The notes under the pieces are model-generated. The model was not told the DNA's origin. It saw only the letters and a program-made list of their open reading frames with translations, and made no database searches. A DNA stretch of 64,000 nucleotides from Sinohyriopsis cumingii (lineage: Eukaryota; Mollusca; Bivalvia; Unionida; Unionidae), in the NCBI GenBank assembly GCA_028554795.2, contig CM068838.1, forward strand, positions 128,685,428 through 128,749,427, in the 5' to 3' direction. The stretch's first letter is position 1. Each line of letters begins with the position of its first letter. Below, piece after piece: positions 23,963-32,683 of this stretch. Both the position numbers and the translations under genes were made by a program.

Positions 23963-24406
23963 TTAATAATCAAAAACGTCTAAGTCTCGGACGATTCTTC
24001 TTTTCTTAGTCTTTCTAGCTTTAGAAGTGTGACGTCTTGTAAAGTGATGTTTTCTTCGTCGTCTATTTCTGCCTTGTCCTTGCTGTGGCGTCAGGGAAAC
24101 AGGAATGCCTGACCCAGTAGCGTACAGGGCATTTATAGGAGTTTCTCGTCGGCCCAAAATGTCTTTGCCCGGTTGCAGCAAGACATTTTTGCCTGCTCTC
24201 AAGAATGCTTCTTTAGGGTTTTGTTTGTCAATGATGACATTTTGGAGAAATTCTTTACCGTGTGTCAATGCCGCATCTTTCAAGGCATACAATCCTCGTG
24301 TCACCATCGGTTTCAACACGGGGGCCACCGAACGAAAGGCTGATTTCAACATATCTCCTAAGCCGTGTCCTCGCTGTCGAGCAACGCCTCGGTACACTGG
24401 ATACAT
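23963..24406 (-). CDS. Core/pVI-pX-like capsid-internal protein
   Basis: 147 residues. The N-terminus (MYPVYRGVARQRGHGLGDML) is Gly/Arg-rich and followed by an amphipathic region (KSAFRSVAPVLKPMVTRGLY). A conserved segment LLQPGKDILGRRETPINALY occupies about residues 80-100. The C-terminal 40 residues are strongly basic (RNRRRRKHHFTRRHTSKARK), suited to DNA binding. Similar small proteins between penton and major capsid genes occur in Polintons and adintoviruses and are compared with adenovirus pVI/pX. The frame looks whole and starts 3 bp after the minor capsid stop. Confidence 0.65.
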   Translation of the reverse strand: MYPVYRGVARQRGHGLGDMLKSAFRSVAPVLKPMVTRGLYALKDAALTHGKEFLQNVIIDKQNPKEAFLRAGKNVLLQPGKDILGRRETPINALYATGSGIPVSLTPQQGQGRNRRRRKHHFTRRHTSKARKTKKRRIVRDLDVFDY

Positions 24407-24409
24407 GAC

Positions 24410-24841
24410 TTACGAGTCGTTAGAGAACCGTTTTCGAAAATGGAGTTTTACCGTGACTTTCCCTTTGGTGAATGAAATATTTTGTCCCAGATCTCCTTTT
24501 ATAGCAATGTTGACCGTGTCCAAATACGACTTGCTGACAGGCAGATAGTGAGGATGTACAAATTCGCGGTGAACGTGATAAGTGTTTCCACCTTCCTCGT
24601 CAGCGTTCGTATCAGAATCCACTTTGAAAGGAATGACACGCAGTAACGGTACGGAGGTGTGTCCCACCACGTTATACTCCACCACATCAGAGTACACAAA
24701 GATCAAATTCAGTCCTTGGTTCAGTTCTACTGGGGAACGAAAAAACTTGGCAAAAGAATCGTTGTCGGAAATGACTGGTAATTCGAGTTTTTGTTCTACT
24801 TTCTTCCTCATCTCCATGTTCCCGCCCAACATGTCAAACAA
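24410..24841 (-). CDS. Penton-type minor capsid protein (C-terminal part)
   Basis: 143 residues with GLNLIFVYSDVVEYNVVGH, PLLRVIPFKVD, EEGGNTYHVHREFVHPHYLP and a basic end. It matches the later two thirds of the element A protein (10,897-11,795). The family forms the capsid vertex. The open frame is shorter than the usual protein and its start abuts the integrase gene, so the gene looks incomplete. Confidence 0.7.
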   Translation of the reverse strand: MFDMLGGNMEMRKKVEQKLELPVISDNDSFAKFFRSPVELNQGLNLIFVYSDVVEYNVVGHTSVPLLRVIPFKVDSDTNADEEGGNTYHVHREFVHPHYLPVSKSYLDTVNIAIKGDLGQNISFTKGKVTVKLHFRKRFSNDS

Positions 24842-25640
24842 TTCCGAAAGTGCGTTTGGTTTTGCAAATGCGCACCCAATCTCCTACGGTCAACACTTCA
24901 CCTTTCTTGGGGAGAGCCACCGTCGGGGACGTACCAAACAGGCGATCAGAAACCAGCACTTCGTTGTCGGGAGTCAGATCTTGCGGGGCACGTCCAATGC
25001 TTCGATGGTAAGATTGGTTGTACGCTTGAACCAGGTGCGGTAAGATGTCGATGTACTTGAGAGTGTGGTGATGCGTAAAATATTTCCACATGCGTTCTTT
25101 CAAAGTGCGTTGAAAACGTTCCATGATGCTGGCTTTGGTTTCAGGATTCTCGGTGGCAAAATAATGAATGTCTCGCTTCTTTAATTCTTTTTGGAAAGCT
25201 TGGTTCAGAAATTAGGTACCTTTGTCCGTTTGCCATCGAAGAGGGTGACGACCACTTTGTTTCAACACCCGTTGCAGGGCTCGTACTAATTCGTTGCTCG
25301 ATTTGGAAGTCAATGGCACGACCCAGGCAAATTTGGAAAAGACGTCGATGACACAAAACAAATATTTGTAGCCGCGATTGTAGTTGGCCAAATGAGAGAC
25401 ATCGGCTAAATCGGCTTGACATTGCTGATCGATGCCTTCCACTTGGGTGCGACTTCTGGAAAACTTGCGTCGAATGGGTTTGTGTAAAGTGTAGGTAGCT
25501 TGTTCTTGTAACCATCGTTGCACTTGAGGTAAACGGAGACTTTTCAGTCGAGTTTTGACAGCCCGATACAATTTTTGAACTCCTCCGTAACCTGCAGGAT
25601 GGGAGGGATCGTAGTAAATGCTGGTTAACACCTTCTCCAT
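24834..25640 (-). pseudogene. Retrovirus-type integrase (Polinton INT)
   Basis: Inserts the element into the host genome and produces the 6-bp target duplication. The N-terminal part has YYDPSHPAGYGGVQKLYRAV and an HKPIRRKF-like zinc-domain region. The core has WLQEQATYTLHKP, the first catalytic block CQADLADVSHL, the region YLFCVIDVFSKFAWVVPL and the second block RWQTDKGT. The C-terminal part has AYNQSYHRSIGRAPQDLT and a VGDWVRI chromodomain-like stretch. It looks broken, with about one or two interruptions. No integrase was recognised in elements A or D. Confidence 0.88.
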
Positions 25641-25650
25641 TTTTTGTTTG

Positions 25651-26343
25651 TTAATAAGTTACCCACTCTTCGAGGATGATACTTTGAATGGGGCGAAAGG
25701 GTGGTTTGGTAATGGATTTAGGTGTCCGATGGGCCACGGGAGTAGAAGTCGAAGCTAGTGGTGGAGGTGGTAATGGAATGGCTTTGGTCTTCTTTTCTTT
25801 TTTCACTTCTGGTTTCCCTTCTTTCTTTTTCACTTCTGTCGAAGGAGGAGTGAACATCATCTTTTTAACCCAAGCTTTTATTTCTTCTCTTTGGGGTGTG
25901 GGGGAAGGGGTCAACAAGGACGCTGCAATCTTACTACTGCTGACGGTGTTTGAAAGACTTCTCGTATATCTTCTTCCTCAGGCTTTCGTGTGGTAGCGCC
26001 TCTCATGACCTGATGGAATGGTAGTGGTGGTGGCGGTGGTGTGGGGGATGGTCTTTTCATCAAGGTCTTAATATCTTTCAGAGTGGGTAGAGCTGTTTCG
26101 TCTAAAGCTTTCTGGTGAAAGAGTTGCAGTCGTTACAAGAGTTGACCGTACTTTTGTGATTTTTCTGTTTCGGACAAATCGTGGCGATCCATCAACGACT
26201 GGAAATCGTGTTGTAACTGGGACATCTCGCTCAGATTGGGATTGGGAGGCAAATGCGGGGTTCATTGTTTTTGCCAACGATGGTATTTCATCCATCGTTT
26301 GTAAGACACTAAAGTTCGTTTTCGTCCTTCCATTCGATGTCAA
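25651..26343 (-). pseudogene. Proline-rich Polinton protein region
   Basis: Coding character is clear: Pro/Lys-rich stretches (IPLPPPPLASTSTPVAHRTP; KKKEGKPEVKKEKKTKAIPL), and further upstream segments with a charged helical look around 26.05-26.3 kb. The position between integrase and the pX-like gene is that of poorly conserved Polinton proteins. It is broken, with several interruptions. Function unknown. Confidence 0.45.
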
Positions 26344-26381
26344 GGGTCACGCCTGAGATCTTGGGACTCCAGAGGTCCTTG

Positions 26382-26800
26382 TTATCTTGCTCCCACGAGT
26401 CCTTCCAGCATGGTTCCCAGGACTCCTTTCAGCAAAGTTCCTAACAATAGAGGCAAAATTCCTCCGTGTTGGACCAACATCTTCTTCTTTTGACGAATGG
26501 GGATTTTCTTTTGAACCATTTGGCGAAGAACGTAACGATGTTTGCCTAAGCATTGTTTATGGTGTGTCGACAAAGTGATCGTACCTTTCAAGACGTTCGA
26601 ACAGCATTCGCACACGGTATCGATGCTATCTTTGGAGGCCGTTTAAATGAGTTTTTATCGCATGGGTGGAGAAGCTTTGGACAGGACAGACAACATGTCC
26701 CCATGTTTAACTAAACGAGGAGGCAGTCCTTTCGTTTTCTTTCCTTTGGGTTTAGAAGAGGGATGTTTTCTGGTGGGTGACATCTTTGGGTCTTCAGGAG
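26382..26800 (-). pseudogene. Small core-like protein, hydrophobic Gly/Leu end
   Basis: The upstream part is Ser/Lys/Pro-rich (RKHPSSKPKGKKTKGLPPRL). The downstream frame has CECCSNVLKGTITLSTHHKQ, then a C-terminus GGILPLLLGTLLKGVLGTML. A similar gene in element D at 41.16-41.42 kb has LLSAGPN and LLNILKGMVPF segments. Such proteins in Polintons are compared with adenovirus core peptides. It has about one interruption. Confidence 0.5.
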
Positions 26801-26858
26801 CACAAAAACACTGATACCCATACTTTGTCTCAGGCCTTTTTTATGCTGGAACGCGTCG

Positions 26859-27723
26859 CTACTGATTGTCTTTACGTCGTAGCAACTTGATGACAGGCAT
26901 CACACGTTGTGAAGGGGTTCTCAACGGACTAAATCGAACCAGTTCTTGCTTGGACAAATCCAGTAAACTCTGTAACATGCCCGATCTCTCTTGGACTTTG
27001 ATTTTGGGAGCAGGTACTTTGTGAGCAGCTGCCACTGTAGCTAAAGAGGAGGAGGGTGTCACCGCTGGAGGAGAAGGTCTTAGCGACACGGGCTTCCATG
27101 GTGTCATCAACGGAGAAGTGGATGAACCTGAGGCTACCGGAGACGCGGTCACCGTCGTTGCAGGTCGTGGTTTGCGAATGGAAGGTTGCGTCCTGGCTGA
27201 AGTGCCTCTCTTGCTAGTAGAAGCTGTTTTCTGTGGGCTTTCCTTTTTCTGAGGACTCCTCTGTTTCTTGTTCTGGGGGGGCTTTTCTTTTTCTGGGGTT
27301 GTGACCTGGTCTTGACACCGTTGCTCTTTTTCTTCTTGGGGCTTCGTTTGGCTTTTATGGGAGTGGTTTTTTTCTTGGGGAGAACTTTGAGAGCATTAGG
27401 ATCCCATCTTAAGAGGGAGCGAATGATGACACCTCCTAGAGTACCGCTCCCTCTAGGTTTTAAAATGATTTGCTTTTTGGTTTGAGTGTTGATGAGGGGA
27501 TCGGCCAGTTGGATCAAAGCTACTTTGTTTCCATCAAAAAAGCGTTTGGTTTGATGAGGAATCTGAATGATGCCTTGCAGTAATTGACATGCTGTCACCA
27601 TGAACCATCGTAAGACTTCTTTGAGACTAAGACACGAGCACGTATTTGTGGATTTTTTTCTCGACTGATGCCATACAAGGCACGAATCAATTTGACGGGA
27701 AGATGAGACTGCAGGGACGTCAT
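26859..27723 (-). pseudogene. Basic protein region with SPLRTP C-terminus
   Basis: Starts downstream of a TATA box (27,761-27,768) with MTSLQSHLPVKLIRALYGIS. The middle has LLQGIIQIPHQTKRFFDGNK and a long Lys/Arg-rich stretch (KKKTTPIKAKRSPKKKKSNG). The end has LQSLLDLSKQELVRFSPLRT. Elements A (9.8 kb) and D (40.9 kb) carry the same C-terminal segment. The Lys-rich centre suggests a DNA-condensing core protein; that is inference. It has about two interruptions. Confidence 0.5.
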
Positions 27724-27760
27724 GTTGACGCTGTGTGAGACAGAGGAAAAGTGTCCGATG

Positions 27761-27768
27761 TTTTTATA
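27761..27768 (-). promoter_or_regulatory. TATA box of the basic-protein gene
   Basis: Minus-strand TATAAAAA followed by ACATCGGACAC, with the ATG about 40 bp downstream. Element D has TATAAAAGAACATCCG at 40,625, so the TATA context is conserved between elements. Confidence 0.65.
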
Positions 27769-27789
27769 GATTTTTTGGGTTAAGTCGAG

Positions 27790-28507
27790 GACAGAGACAT
27801 GTACAGGACAGGCCCTCCGTCTTGACACCAGTGGTGAAACAAATGGGTACGAAATCGCAAATAATCGGGAGTAGTGGGTTTCAAATCGACGAGTAAATAG
27901 GCGTGTGGAGTTTGAGTGGCATCGTCGTACGCCTGAGTTAGCCAAGGCATTCCTAGCTGTTTGGCTAAGACTTACACTTGCGATTTATCTCGAGGGCTTT
28001 AAAACAAGACCACGTAATGAGCATTGAGATGGTGCGATGGGCTTTACTTTGTTCAAAACAAATTTTGACTAAATGTAAATGACACTGGCATTACGGTGAT
28101 GCCCTTTGCGCGTAAAGCACAGTTTAATTTCTTCTTCGTCTTCTCCTAACATGTCGTCGAAAATGACCAAATGGGTTTGACGGTGGTCAGACACGATTCC
28201 ATCGTCTTCGTTAGGAATGCCTTCCACAAACACGACGGAATCGCCTTGACTTTCTCGCAAGGGACTGTACGCCGATTCCCACTATTTGTAACACCACACG
28301 ATGCGTTGAGGTGGTCGATCGATCAAATGAACGTTTATGTTCGATCAAACGTTTGACAAATTCGGTTTTGCCTGAACCACTAGGTCCATCAATGAGCATG
28401 TTAAAGGGATGGCGAAGATACAAAGCCTCCCAACTGGCACGATCTAAGTGTTTGTCGATGACTTTGAAAGTGGAGGAAGAGGGAGCAGAGACAGCAGAGG
28501 TAGCCAT
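27790..28507 (-). pseudogene. FtsK/HerA-type DNA-packaging ATPase
   Basis: Would pump the element's DNA into the capsid. The N-terminal third has the Walker A motif GPSGSGKTEFV after a MATSAVSAPSSS leader and WEALYLRHPFNMLIDGPSGS. The Walker B region is LVIFDDMLGE. The distal part (27.8-28.0 kb) retains segments typical of the C-terminal half, such as YLLVDLKPTTPDYLRFRTHL. Span is right for the family (about 230 residues). It looks broken, with about two or three interruptions. A TATA box lies at 28,554-28,561. Confidence 0.85.
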
Positions 28508-28553
28508 AGTGTCAGGAATGTCACTTGTGACACGAAAACAGACAAGACAATAA

Positions 28554-28583
28554 TTTTTATACTTTTTTCAGGACACGTTTATT
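28554..28583 (-). promoter_or_regulatory. TATA box of ATPase gene and AATAAA of the preceding gene
   Basis: Minus strand: TATAAAAA at 28,554-28,561, about 47 bp before the ATPase ATG. Just upstream, AATAAA at 28,578-28,583 lies 60 bp past the end of the preceding minus-strand gene. The two signals are packed within 30 bp, as expected for a compact viral-type genome. Confidence 0.65.
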
Positions 28584-28643
28584 GATGTTTCAAAAATAAA
28601 CACGAAAGACAAAAATACATAAAAGCCAAAGGCTTAAGTACAA

Positions 28644-29333
28644 CTATAAAATGCACATTAAAACGATCAAAGTGGAATAGAAACAAGACTCTGTACAACA
28701 TGTTTTGGGTAATGTTCTTACAAGTTCTACAAGGGGTAATGTCACACAAGTGTCCTCCCGAAAGGGCCTTTGAGGAATGTCCATGACAGTCCTGTTCTCG
28801 GTGACGGGTTCTTCTTGTACTGTCACTAACACAGGTTGAAAAGTGACATTTTTCCTTGGACGTTGGAAGGAAGGATTACAACTCTCGAGCATACTGGGCC
28901 ACTTCTTGGGTCCAAGCCTCAAAACCCCATTTTTTTGCCAGTCACGTACAACTGACCAATGGGGGGTGTATGTCACAAGCCACACACACATCGTCATACA
29001 CGTCTTCGGTAGCTAAAAGTTGACGAATCTTTTTTACCCGTAGAGGTCGAGAAGTATCCAGATGAAAAAGGCAAGGCTTTGAGCAAAATGAGTCTCTCGT
29101 GACCATTTAAAGTCATTTGGGAGGTTAGTAATGTTCGTAAAGAGCCCACAAGGAATCGGCTGGTAAATGAAATCCCAGAAAACAAGTCACTAAGACACAC
29201 ACCACACGTCGACCCCATTTCAACGGAAACAGTTCTTGTAATAAGTGATGGTAATCATCCACGGTTTGAAAAGTGTCATTGAGTTCCTTCCACGGAATCT
29301 ATTGAAACACTTTTGATAAAAGCCTTGGCATGG
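28644..29333 (-). pseudogene. Unrecognised element B gene
   Basis: A TATA box (TATAAAAA at 29,341-29,348, minus strand) and an AATAAA (28,578-28,583) bracket this interval, so it was probably one gene. Frames of 74 and 117 residues lie in it, but none has a motif I can name. Cys-rich and Val/Leu-rich segments are visible. It probably has several interruptions. Confidence 0.4.
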
Positions 29334-29356
29334 CAGTCTGTTTTTATACCCTCTTT

Positions 29357-29812
29357 TTATCGGAAGCAATAATTGTACTTTCTGCCCAGAGATATTCGTT
29401 CTCCAGTAAGGAATCTAAATGCTTCAGACACTAACCTACAGTTCAGAGTTCGTTCAGAAGTTTCCTCTTCCACTAAGCAGATGTTGCATAAAAGATTTTG
29501 GTAATCCTTCAACTCTTCTTCCTCAATTCGTTGCAGTAGGTGAATCTCGAAGTAACCAAAATCATGAACATGTTGATCATTCGCGACCTCGAAGTGTTTA
29601 GCAAGGTATGACCACTGGAACAATTTCTCATGAATCAGTCCTCTTATAGCATTCAGGTACCAGTGGTTCAAACACCGGTGACGTAACGGATGCAATTGTT
29701 CTTTACGTTTCACTTGTATTTTGACCAGTTCTCGGTAATTGCGTTCTCTCAACTCCACTGGCAAACCACGAATGTTCTCTTGTAAACTATCCACGATCAT
29801 ATTAGTCAGCAT
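29357..29812 (-). CDS. Unknown protein, LPxELxExxYxE family member 1
   Basis: 151 residues, unrecognised. Residues 13-38 (IRGLPVELRERNYRELVKIQ) closely resemble a segment of the upstream neighbour (IESIPKELQEKIYKEVWKGL), with the same spacing, so the two genes are probably ancient duplicates. The rest is helical and acidic with LLCNICLVEEE. The LP-x-EL start recalls F-box-like or SOCS-type adaptor helices, but that is a guess. Gene spacing to the neighbour is 8 bp. The frame looks whole. Confidence 0.55.
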   Translation of the reverse strand: MLTNMIVDSLQENIRGLPVELRERNYRELVKIQVKRKEQLHPLRHRCLNHWYLNAIRGLIHEKLFQWSYLAKHFEVANDQHVHDFGYFEIHLLQRIEEEELKDYQNLLCNICLVEEETSERTLNCRLVSEAFRFLTGERISLGRKYNYCFR

Positions 29813-29820
29813 TATTGAAT

Positions 29821-30207
29821 TTACAATCTTCTCCTAGAGCGAAGGTAATCAACATAGTGAGTAATTTCTGGCCGCTGCCATTCAGGGTAACGCCCAAGAA
29901 TGTCAATGAAATCTTCTGATGTAAACGGTGTAAAGCGGAATAATAGGATGAACTCACCCTTGATCCAAAGAAATCTAACACATTTGTTGACTTCTTTAAC
30001 TTTCCTCTTGTGAATTTTTCGACATAAAAGTTCTACAGTCATCCATTGAGATTTCGCTCTGACTAGTCCCTTCCAAACTTCCTTGTAGATCTTCTCTTGC
30101 AGTTCTTTAGGTATTGATTCAATATCATTTTTTAAATGGAGTTTAAATACTGGTCTCAGTGGTGTCCAACTTTTGACTCCTAGCCAATCTGATTTCTTCA
30201 ACGACAT
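29821..30207 (-). CDS. Unknown protein, LPxELxExxYxE family member 2
   Basis: 128 residues, unrecognised. The motif IESIPKELQEKIYKEVWKGL is at about residues 30-50 and is shared with the downstream gene. Later segments include LLCRKIHKRKVKEVNKCVRF and a winged-helix-like WIKGEFILLFRF. It ends YVDYLRSRRRL. It starts 6 bp after the BIR-protein gene ends, so the three genes probably share one transcript from the TATA box at 30,890-30,897. The frame looks whole. Confidence 0.55.
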   Translation of the reverse strand: MSLKKSDWLGVKSWTPLRPVFKLHLKNDIESIPKELQEKIYKEVWKGLVRAKSQWMTVELLCRKIHKRKVKEVNKCVRFLWIKGEFILLFRFTPFTSEDFIDILGRYPEWQRPEITHYVDYLRSRRRL

Positions 30208-30213
30208 GGTAGG

Positions 30214-30834
30214 TTACTTCAATGACTCGGTCCCACTAAAGGTAGGTAGTGACATTTCGGAGACCATCGAGCATGTTCCACGTAGGCTGAATCTTGTTGT
30301 TCCCACTGGTGTAGTGACACACCGCAACAAGTAGAAAAATCCGGCTCTTGCTAATTCTTCAGGGGTTGGTCCTCCCAGATACTTAAGCCATTTTCCTTTG
30401 AACGATTGAAGACGATTTTCAAAGTCGCAGTATTCAGGCAAACGTACAGGGAACGAATATTCGTCTTTCAGAGGTTCTCGATGAGGGTAGGGTGACATCG
30501 ATAGGAGTTTGTTCAGGGCTGAATGACATCCGTAGGGTGGTGGACGTGAAGGTTGACATCCACATTCACAATGAAACCCAGTAAAGTGTCCACGACGACG
30601 AGTGGCATCGCTTTCGCATCCATCAGGTTTGACACGTACAGCATCACTTTCCATGATAGGGGTAGTGGTAGTAGTAGTGAGAACAAAGTTCCCATGATGC
30701 TTTACTGCATCACTGAGGTCGCAGCGTACAGCATCGCTCACATCGCAAGGTTCAGGATCGCAATCCACTTCAGAGGCCCTAAACTTGAATTGTGCCTGTC
30801 TGAAATTGTTTTGTGTTTCTCTGAAAGTATTCAT
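30214..30834 (-). pseudogene. BIR-domain (IAP-like) protein of element B
   Basis: The N-terminal half has short repeats of the form CDxSDAVRC (residues about 30-90) and a Cys-rich HCECGCQPSRPPPYGCH stretch. From about residue 130 comes a baculovirus-IAP-repeat start: FENRLQSFKGKWLKYLGGPT then PEELARAGFFYL. The genomic sequence just downstream still encodes the zinc-binding end of a BIR fold. BIR proteins bind caspases or other BIR partners and block apoptosis in baculovirus- and entomopox-infected cells. It looks broken, with about one interruption, unless the gene is spliced. Element D carries a relative at 39,374-39,595. Confidence 0.7.
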
Positions 30835-30889
30835 CTTGTTCGCTTGGTCTTGGTAGTCACAATGAACTATCGATCTTGCACAATGTCCC

Positions 30890-30897
30890 TTTTTATA
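30890..30897 (-). promoter_or_regulatory. TATA box of the BIR-gene transcript
   Basis: Minus-strand TATAAAAA in GTATAAAAAGGGACATTG, 56 bp before the BIR gene start. Element D has TATAAAAAGCGG at 39,020, before its own BIR gene. The interval 30,900-31,229 holds no gene I can support. Confidence 0.7.
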
Positions 30898-31229
30898 CTA
30901 GTCGCAATGAAGTCTCAAGCTTGTAGATCGTTCCTTTTTTATGTCTAGGTTTGGAAGTCTTCCTTTTTTTCTTCCTGGACAACGGTACTACCTTTGACTG
31001 AGTGTAGAATCGCTGGGTCTGGATTCTGGTTCACTCATGTCATCTTCAAAATCACTGGCATGAATTTGTGTCAAGACTTCAGCTATTGTACGAGACGATA
31101 AATCACGTTGCTGCCTCTTACGTTCTTCTCCTTTCTTCTCGGATTGATGCGATCGTTTCATCTTGACTGCGAAAAGTCAAATGAGTACATTTTAAACGCC
31201 ATAGGTCACTTTATATTCATGTCGGACCA

Positions 31230-31237
31230 GCATATAT
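31230..31237 (+). promoter_or_regulatory. TATA box of the CCHC gene
   Basis: TATATAAA in CATATATATAAAGTTTG. It lies 52 bp before the chosen ATG at 31,289, which is the first Met after the expected transcription start. Confidence 0.65.
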
Positions 31238-31288
31238 ATAAAGTTTGTGTGTGTCTTGCCTTCCCATATTCATTTCACTCTCAAACCG

Positions 31289-31774
31289 ATGAGAACGATG
31301 GAAGAACCTACACAGATCGAACTTTTGATCAGAGCTTTGCGAGGGGCCATCAGAAAATTTTCTTCAGACCAGCCGACGGACTACTCACACTCCTTTCGAG
31401 ATAAAAGTCAACATACTTGCTATATCTGTAAGAAGAAAGGGCATTGGTCTTCAGAGTGTTCAGACCGTCAAAAAAGCAAAACAGGTGCTAGAAGAGACAA
31501 ACGTCAAGATACCTGTTATCATTATCAAGAAAAAGGAGAATGGTCTTCAGAATGCCCTAAGAAACAACAGAAGGAAGAAGAAGAAGAGAGGGATTATGAA
31601 GAGGAAGAAGAGGTAGCCTCCCACAAGGAAGAACCTAGACACGTGCAGAAAGAGAAACAGGAGAAGAAACGAAGAAGGGGAGAAAGTGACGATGAAGTGG
31701 AGGAAAAAACTGTGAAAGTGAAGAAATTAAAAAAAAAAACAGAGAGAGTGAAGACAGACAAAGACGAAGCCTAA
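31289..31774 (+). CDS. CCHC zinc-knuckle, lysine/glutamate-rich protein
   Basis: 161 residues on the strand opposite to most element B genes. The N-terminus has MEEPTQIELLIRALRGAIRK, an amphipathic helix. Residues about 45-60 hold a CCHC knuckle (CYICKKKGHWSSEC, spacing C-x2-C-x4-H-x4-C), and a second related segment follows (CYHYQEKGEWSSEC). The C-terminal half is alternately acidic and basic (EEEEERDYEEEEEV; KKLKKKTERVKTD). CCHC knuckles bind single-stranded nucleic acid, as in retroviral nucleocapsid. The role here is unknown. I chose the start from the TATA at 31,230. No histone-type stem-loop follows on this strand. Confidence 0.7.
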   Translation: MRTMEEPTQIELLIRALRGAIRKFSSDQPTDYSHSFRDKSQHTCYICKKKGHWSSECSDRQKSKTGARRDKRQDTCYHYQEKGEWSSECPKKQQKEEEEERDYEEEEEVASHKEEPRHVQKEKQEKKRRRGESDDEVEEKTVKVKKLKKKTERVKTDKDEA

Positions 31775-31956
31775 GAACATTATAAAGTGTTATGCTGTGT
31801 TGTGAATTGGATTGTAAAATTTGTAGCAGGCATAAAACTTAAGTGTCTCTTGGTTTTGATTTTTAGAATAAGAACCTACACCCACTCACTCACACACATA
31901 TAAAATAGGGGTAAAAAGGGATTTTTGAGTTTTAATTGATGTTGGCAATTGAAATA

Positions 31957-31997
31957 CTATCTCTTTTCGAGAGAAATGGGTGGCTCTGAAAAGGGCC
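31957..31997 (-). terminator. Histone-type 3' end 2
   Basis: Minus strand, 30 nt past the stop of the coiled-coil gene: CCCAAA, then GGCCCT-TTTC-AGAGCC (31,982-31,997), ACCCA, and 13 nt after the stem GAAAAGAGATAG (31,957-31,968). The flanks match the metazoan histone pattern (CCAAA before, ACCCA after). The AAAAGAG block is complementary to the CUCUUUU found in known U7 snRNAs. Confidence 0.85.
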
Positions 31998-32027
31998 TTT
32001 GGGTATTTGTTTGTTTAAATAACAAAC

Positions 32028-32633
32028 TTAGGAATGGGAACCAATCAACTTTAATTGCCTTAAGCCTTTGCCACGGCCAAGGCCTATTTCTGAACTGACT
32101 CCTGTCGATGATGATTTGGTAGAAATCACTAAGGGTGGTACGGCAGGCGTAGTCACAGGGTTGGGTTGTTTAGCTCGGGAAGGTCTTTTTCTATTCGGTC
32201 GTAATAAAGAAGTCTGATACATTTGTTTCAGACTTCTTAACTCTGCTAAAATGTATAAAAGTATCGTGACCGTTTGACTTTCACTAACTTGTTTCTTAGC
32301 TGCTTCTTCTTCCTGTCGTTTCCTTCTTATTTCTTCTTCTTGCTGTTGTTGAAGAAGAAAAGCTTGTTCTGCTTCCTTTTGCTGCTGTATAAATTTCTCC
32401 AATTCTTCTTTCTGTCTCTGTTTAAAATTCTCCACGTGTGGCAAAGAAGGAGAAAGTGGGTTAGGTACTGGTTCCGGACCAAATTCTTGCGAAAGAAAAT
32501 CGACCAAATCCCAATTAAAATTTGCCTCTTCTGTAAGTAGGTCCATGTTGACTTGGGTAGTCCCTGCTATTCTATCGCTTTTCGTCTCCACGACCGGTGC
32601 ACCCCAATTCATTGTCTTCTTAGTTTCCGTCAT
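32028..32633 (-). CDS. Coiled-coil protein of element B right end
   Basis: 201 residues. Residues about 1-60 are acidic and aromatic (NFNWDLVDFLSQEFGPEPVP). Residues 70-120 form a Gln/Glu/Lys coiled coil (KQRQKEELEKFIQQQKEAEQ). Then comes a hydrophobic helix (VTILLYILAELRSLKQMY) and a basic, Ser/Pro/Thr-rich tail (RPNRKRPSRAKQPNPVTTPA). The design resembles the other stem-loop genes (helix, charged coil, basic tail). It is transcribed from the divergent promoter at 32,684-32,819 and ends in a histone-type stem-loop. The frame looks whole. Function unknown. Confidence 0.75.
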   Translation of the reverse strand: MTETKKTMNWGAPVVETKSDRIAGTTQVNMDLLTEEANFNWDLVDFLSQEFGPEPVPNPLSPSLPHVENFKQRQKEELEKFIQQQKEAEQAFLLQQQQEEEIRRKRQEEEAAKKQVSESQTVTILLYILAELRSLKQMYQTSLLRPNRKRPSRAKQPNPVTTPAVPPLVISTKSSSTGVSSEIGLGRGKGLRQLKLIGSHS

Positions 32634-32683
32634 GATTGAAAACTGTGTCGCATGGATTGACTGCGCACAAGCGCTAGTGACTC

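Noticed and set aside
27595-27945. 116-residue frame read as one protein from its first Met
   Set aside because: Its upstream part overlaps the ATPase region in another frame and precedes the TATA box at 27,761; only the part from the Met near 27,723 is likely to be used.
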